Assembly: GCA_021798135.1 (NCBI GenBank)
Contig: JAJZYI010000086.1
Coordinates: forward strand, 1-11,636
Source of the DNA: Actinomycetes bacterium
Lineage (GTDB): Bacteria > Actinomycetota > Acidimicrobiia > Acidimicrobiales > UBA8190
DNA: 11,636 bases
Direction of reading: 5' to 3'
A model generated the notes under the pieces. That model searched no databases, was not told the DNA's origin, and was given only the letters and a program-made list of their open reading frames with translations. Shown here one piece after another: positions 11,591 to 11,636 of this stretch. Numbering within the stretch: position 1 is the first letter of the stretch; the number at the start of each line of letters is the position of its first letter. The position numbers were made by a program, and so were the translations under genes.

Positions 11591-11636
11591 CGCCGGGTGG
11601 CGGCCCGGGCCGGGTGCGACCGCCGGGTGGCGGCCC
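11591..11636 (+). repeat. 30-bp-period direct repeat at the window edge
   Basis: CGCCGGGTGGCGGCCC occurs at 11591-11606 and again at 11621-11636, a 30-bp period that probably continues past the window. No gene is supported between 11467 and 11636; this is the upstream region of the leftward cfa-like gene and contains no clear -10/-35. Confidence 0.75.

Overview
The window is very GC-rich DNA, over 70% G+C by eye. Gene content (ThrE-type exporter, Rv1284-like carbonic anhydrase, HTH-cobalamin regulator, actinobacterial-style Cfa enzyme) and TANNNT -10 elements lying 6-8 nt before start codons suggest a free-living Actinomycetota, perhaps Acidimicrobiia. The class-level guess is inference. No rRNA, tRNA, transposase, phage gene or CRISPR array is seen.

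Left part (1-3535): a YceI-family lipid-binding protein gene faces left and a MarR-family regulator gene faces right from a shared 128-bp region that holds two copies of GTGTCAAC. A small beta-type carbonic anhydrase and an MFS exporter follow on the + strand, separated by a 14-bp minisatellite.

Middle part (3536-4827): this is the most unusual stretch. It holds a recognisable but orphan FlgC-like flagellar rod protein (131 aa). Just upstream is an Ala/Pro-rich 186-aa protein that ends in the same kind of C-terminal segment. Both genes are preceded by the same 12-bp sequence TTTGCTACGCTA at exactly the same distance from the start codon, so they look like co-regulated, leaderless genes. No other flagellar gene is visible.

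Next (4828-7598): a spacer with a hairpin and 15-bp repeats leads to a DMT-family membrane protein carrying a collagen-like insert, then a ThrE-type threonine/serine exporter 11 nt downstream.

Right part (7578-11334): this looks like a lipid-remodelling locus. A leftward two-gene operon (SRPBCC protein, fatty-acyl desaturase) diverges from a rightward one-component regulator with an excisionase-like HTH and a CarH-type cobalamin-binding module (W-x9-EH plus a lower-ligand His). A cyclopropane-fatty-acid-synthase-like methyltransferase converges on the regulator. The inferred model is that AdoCbl, and possibly light, controls desaturation and then methylation or cyclopropanation of membrane acyl chains. 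The divergent control region contains direct repeats 22 bp apart, a 12-bp AT-rich palindrome and a tiny leader ORF coupled to the regulator start.

Short tandem repeats of many unrelated unit lengths (14, 15, 16, 22, 23, 30 and 34 bp) fill most intergenic gaps.
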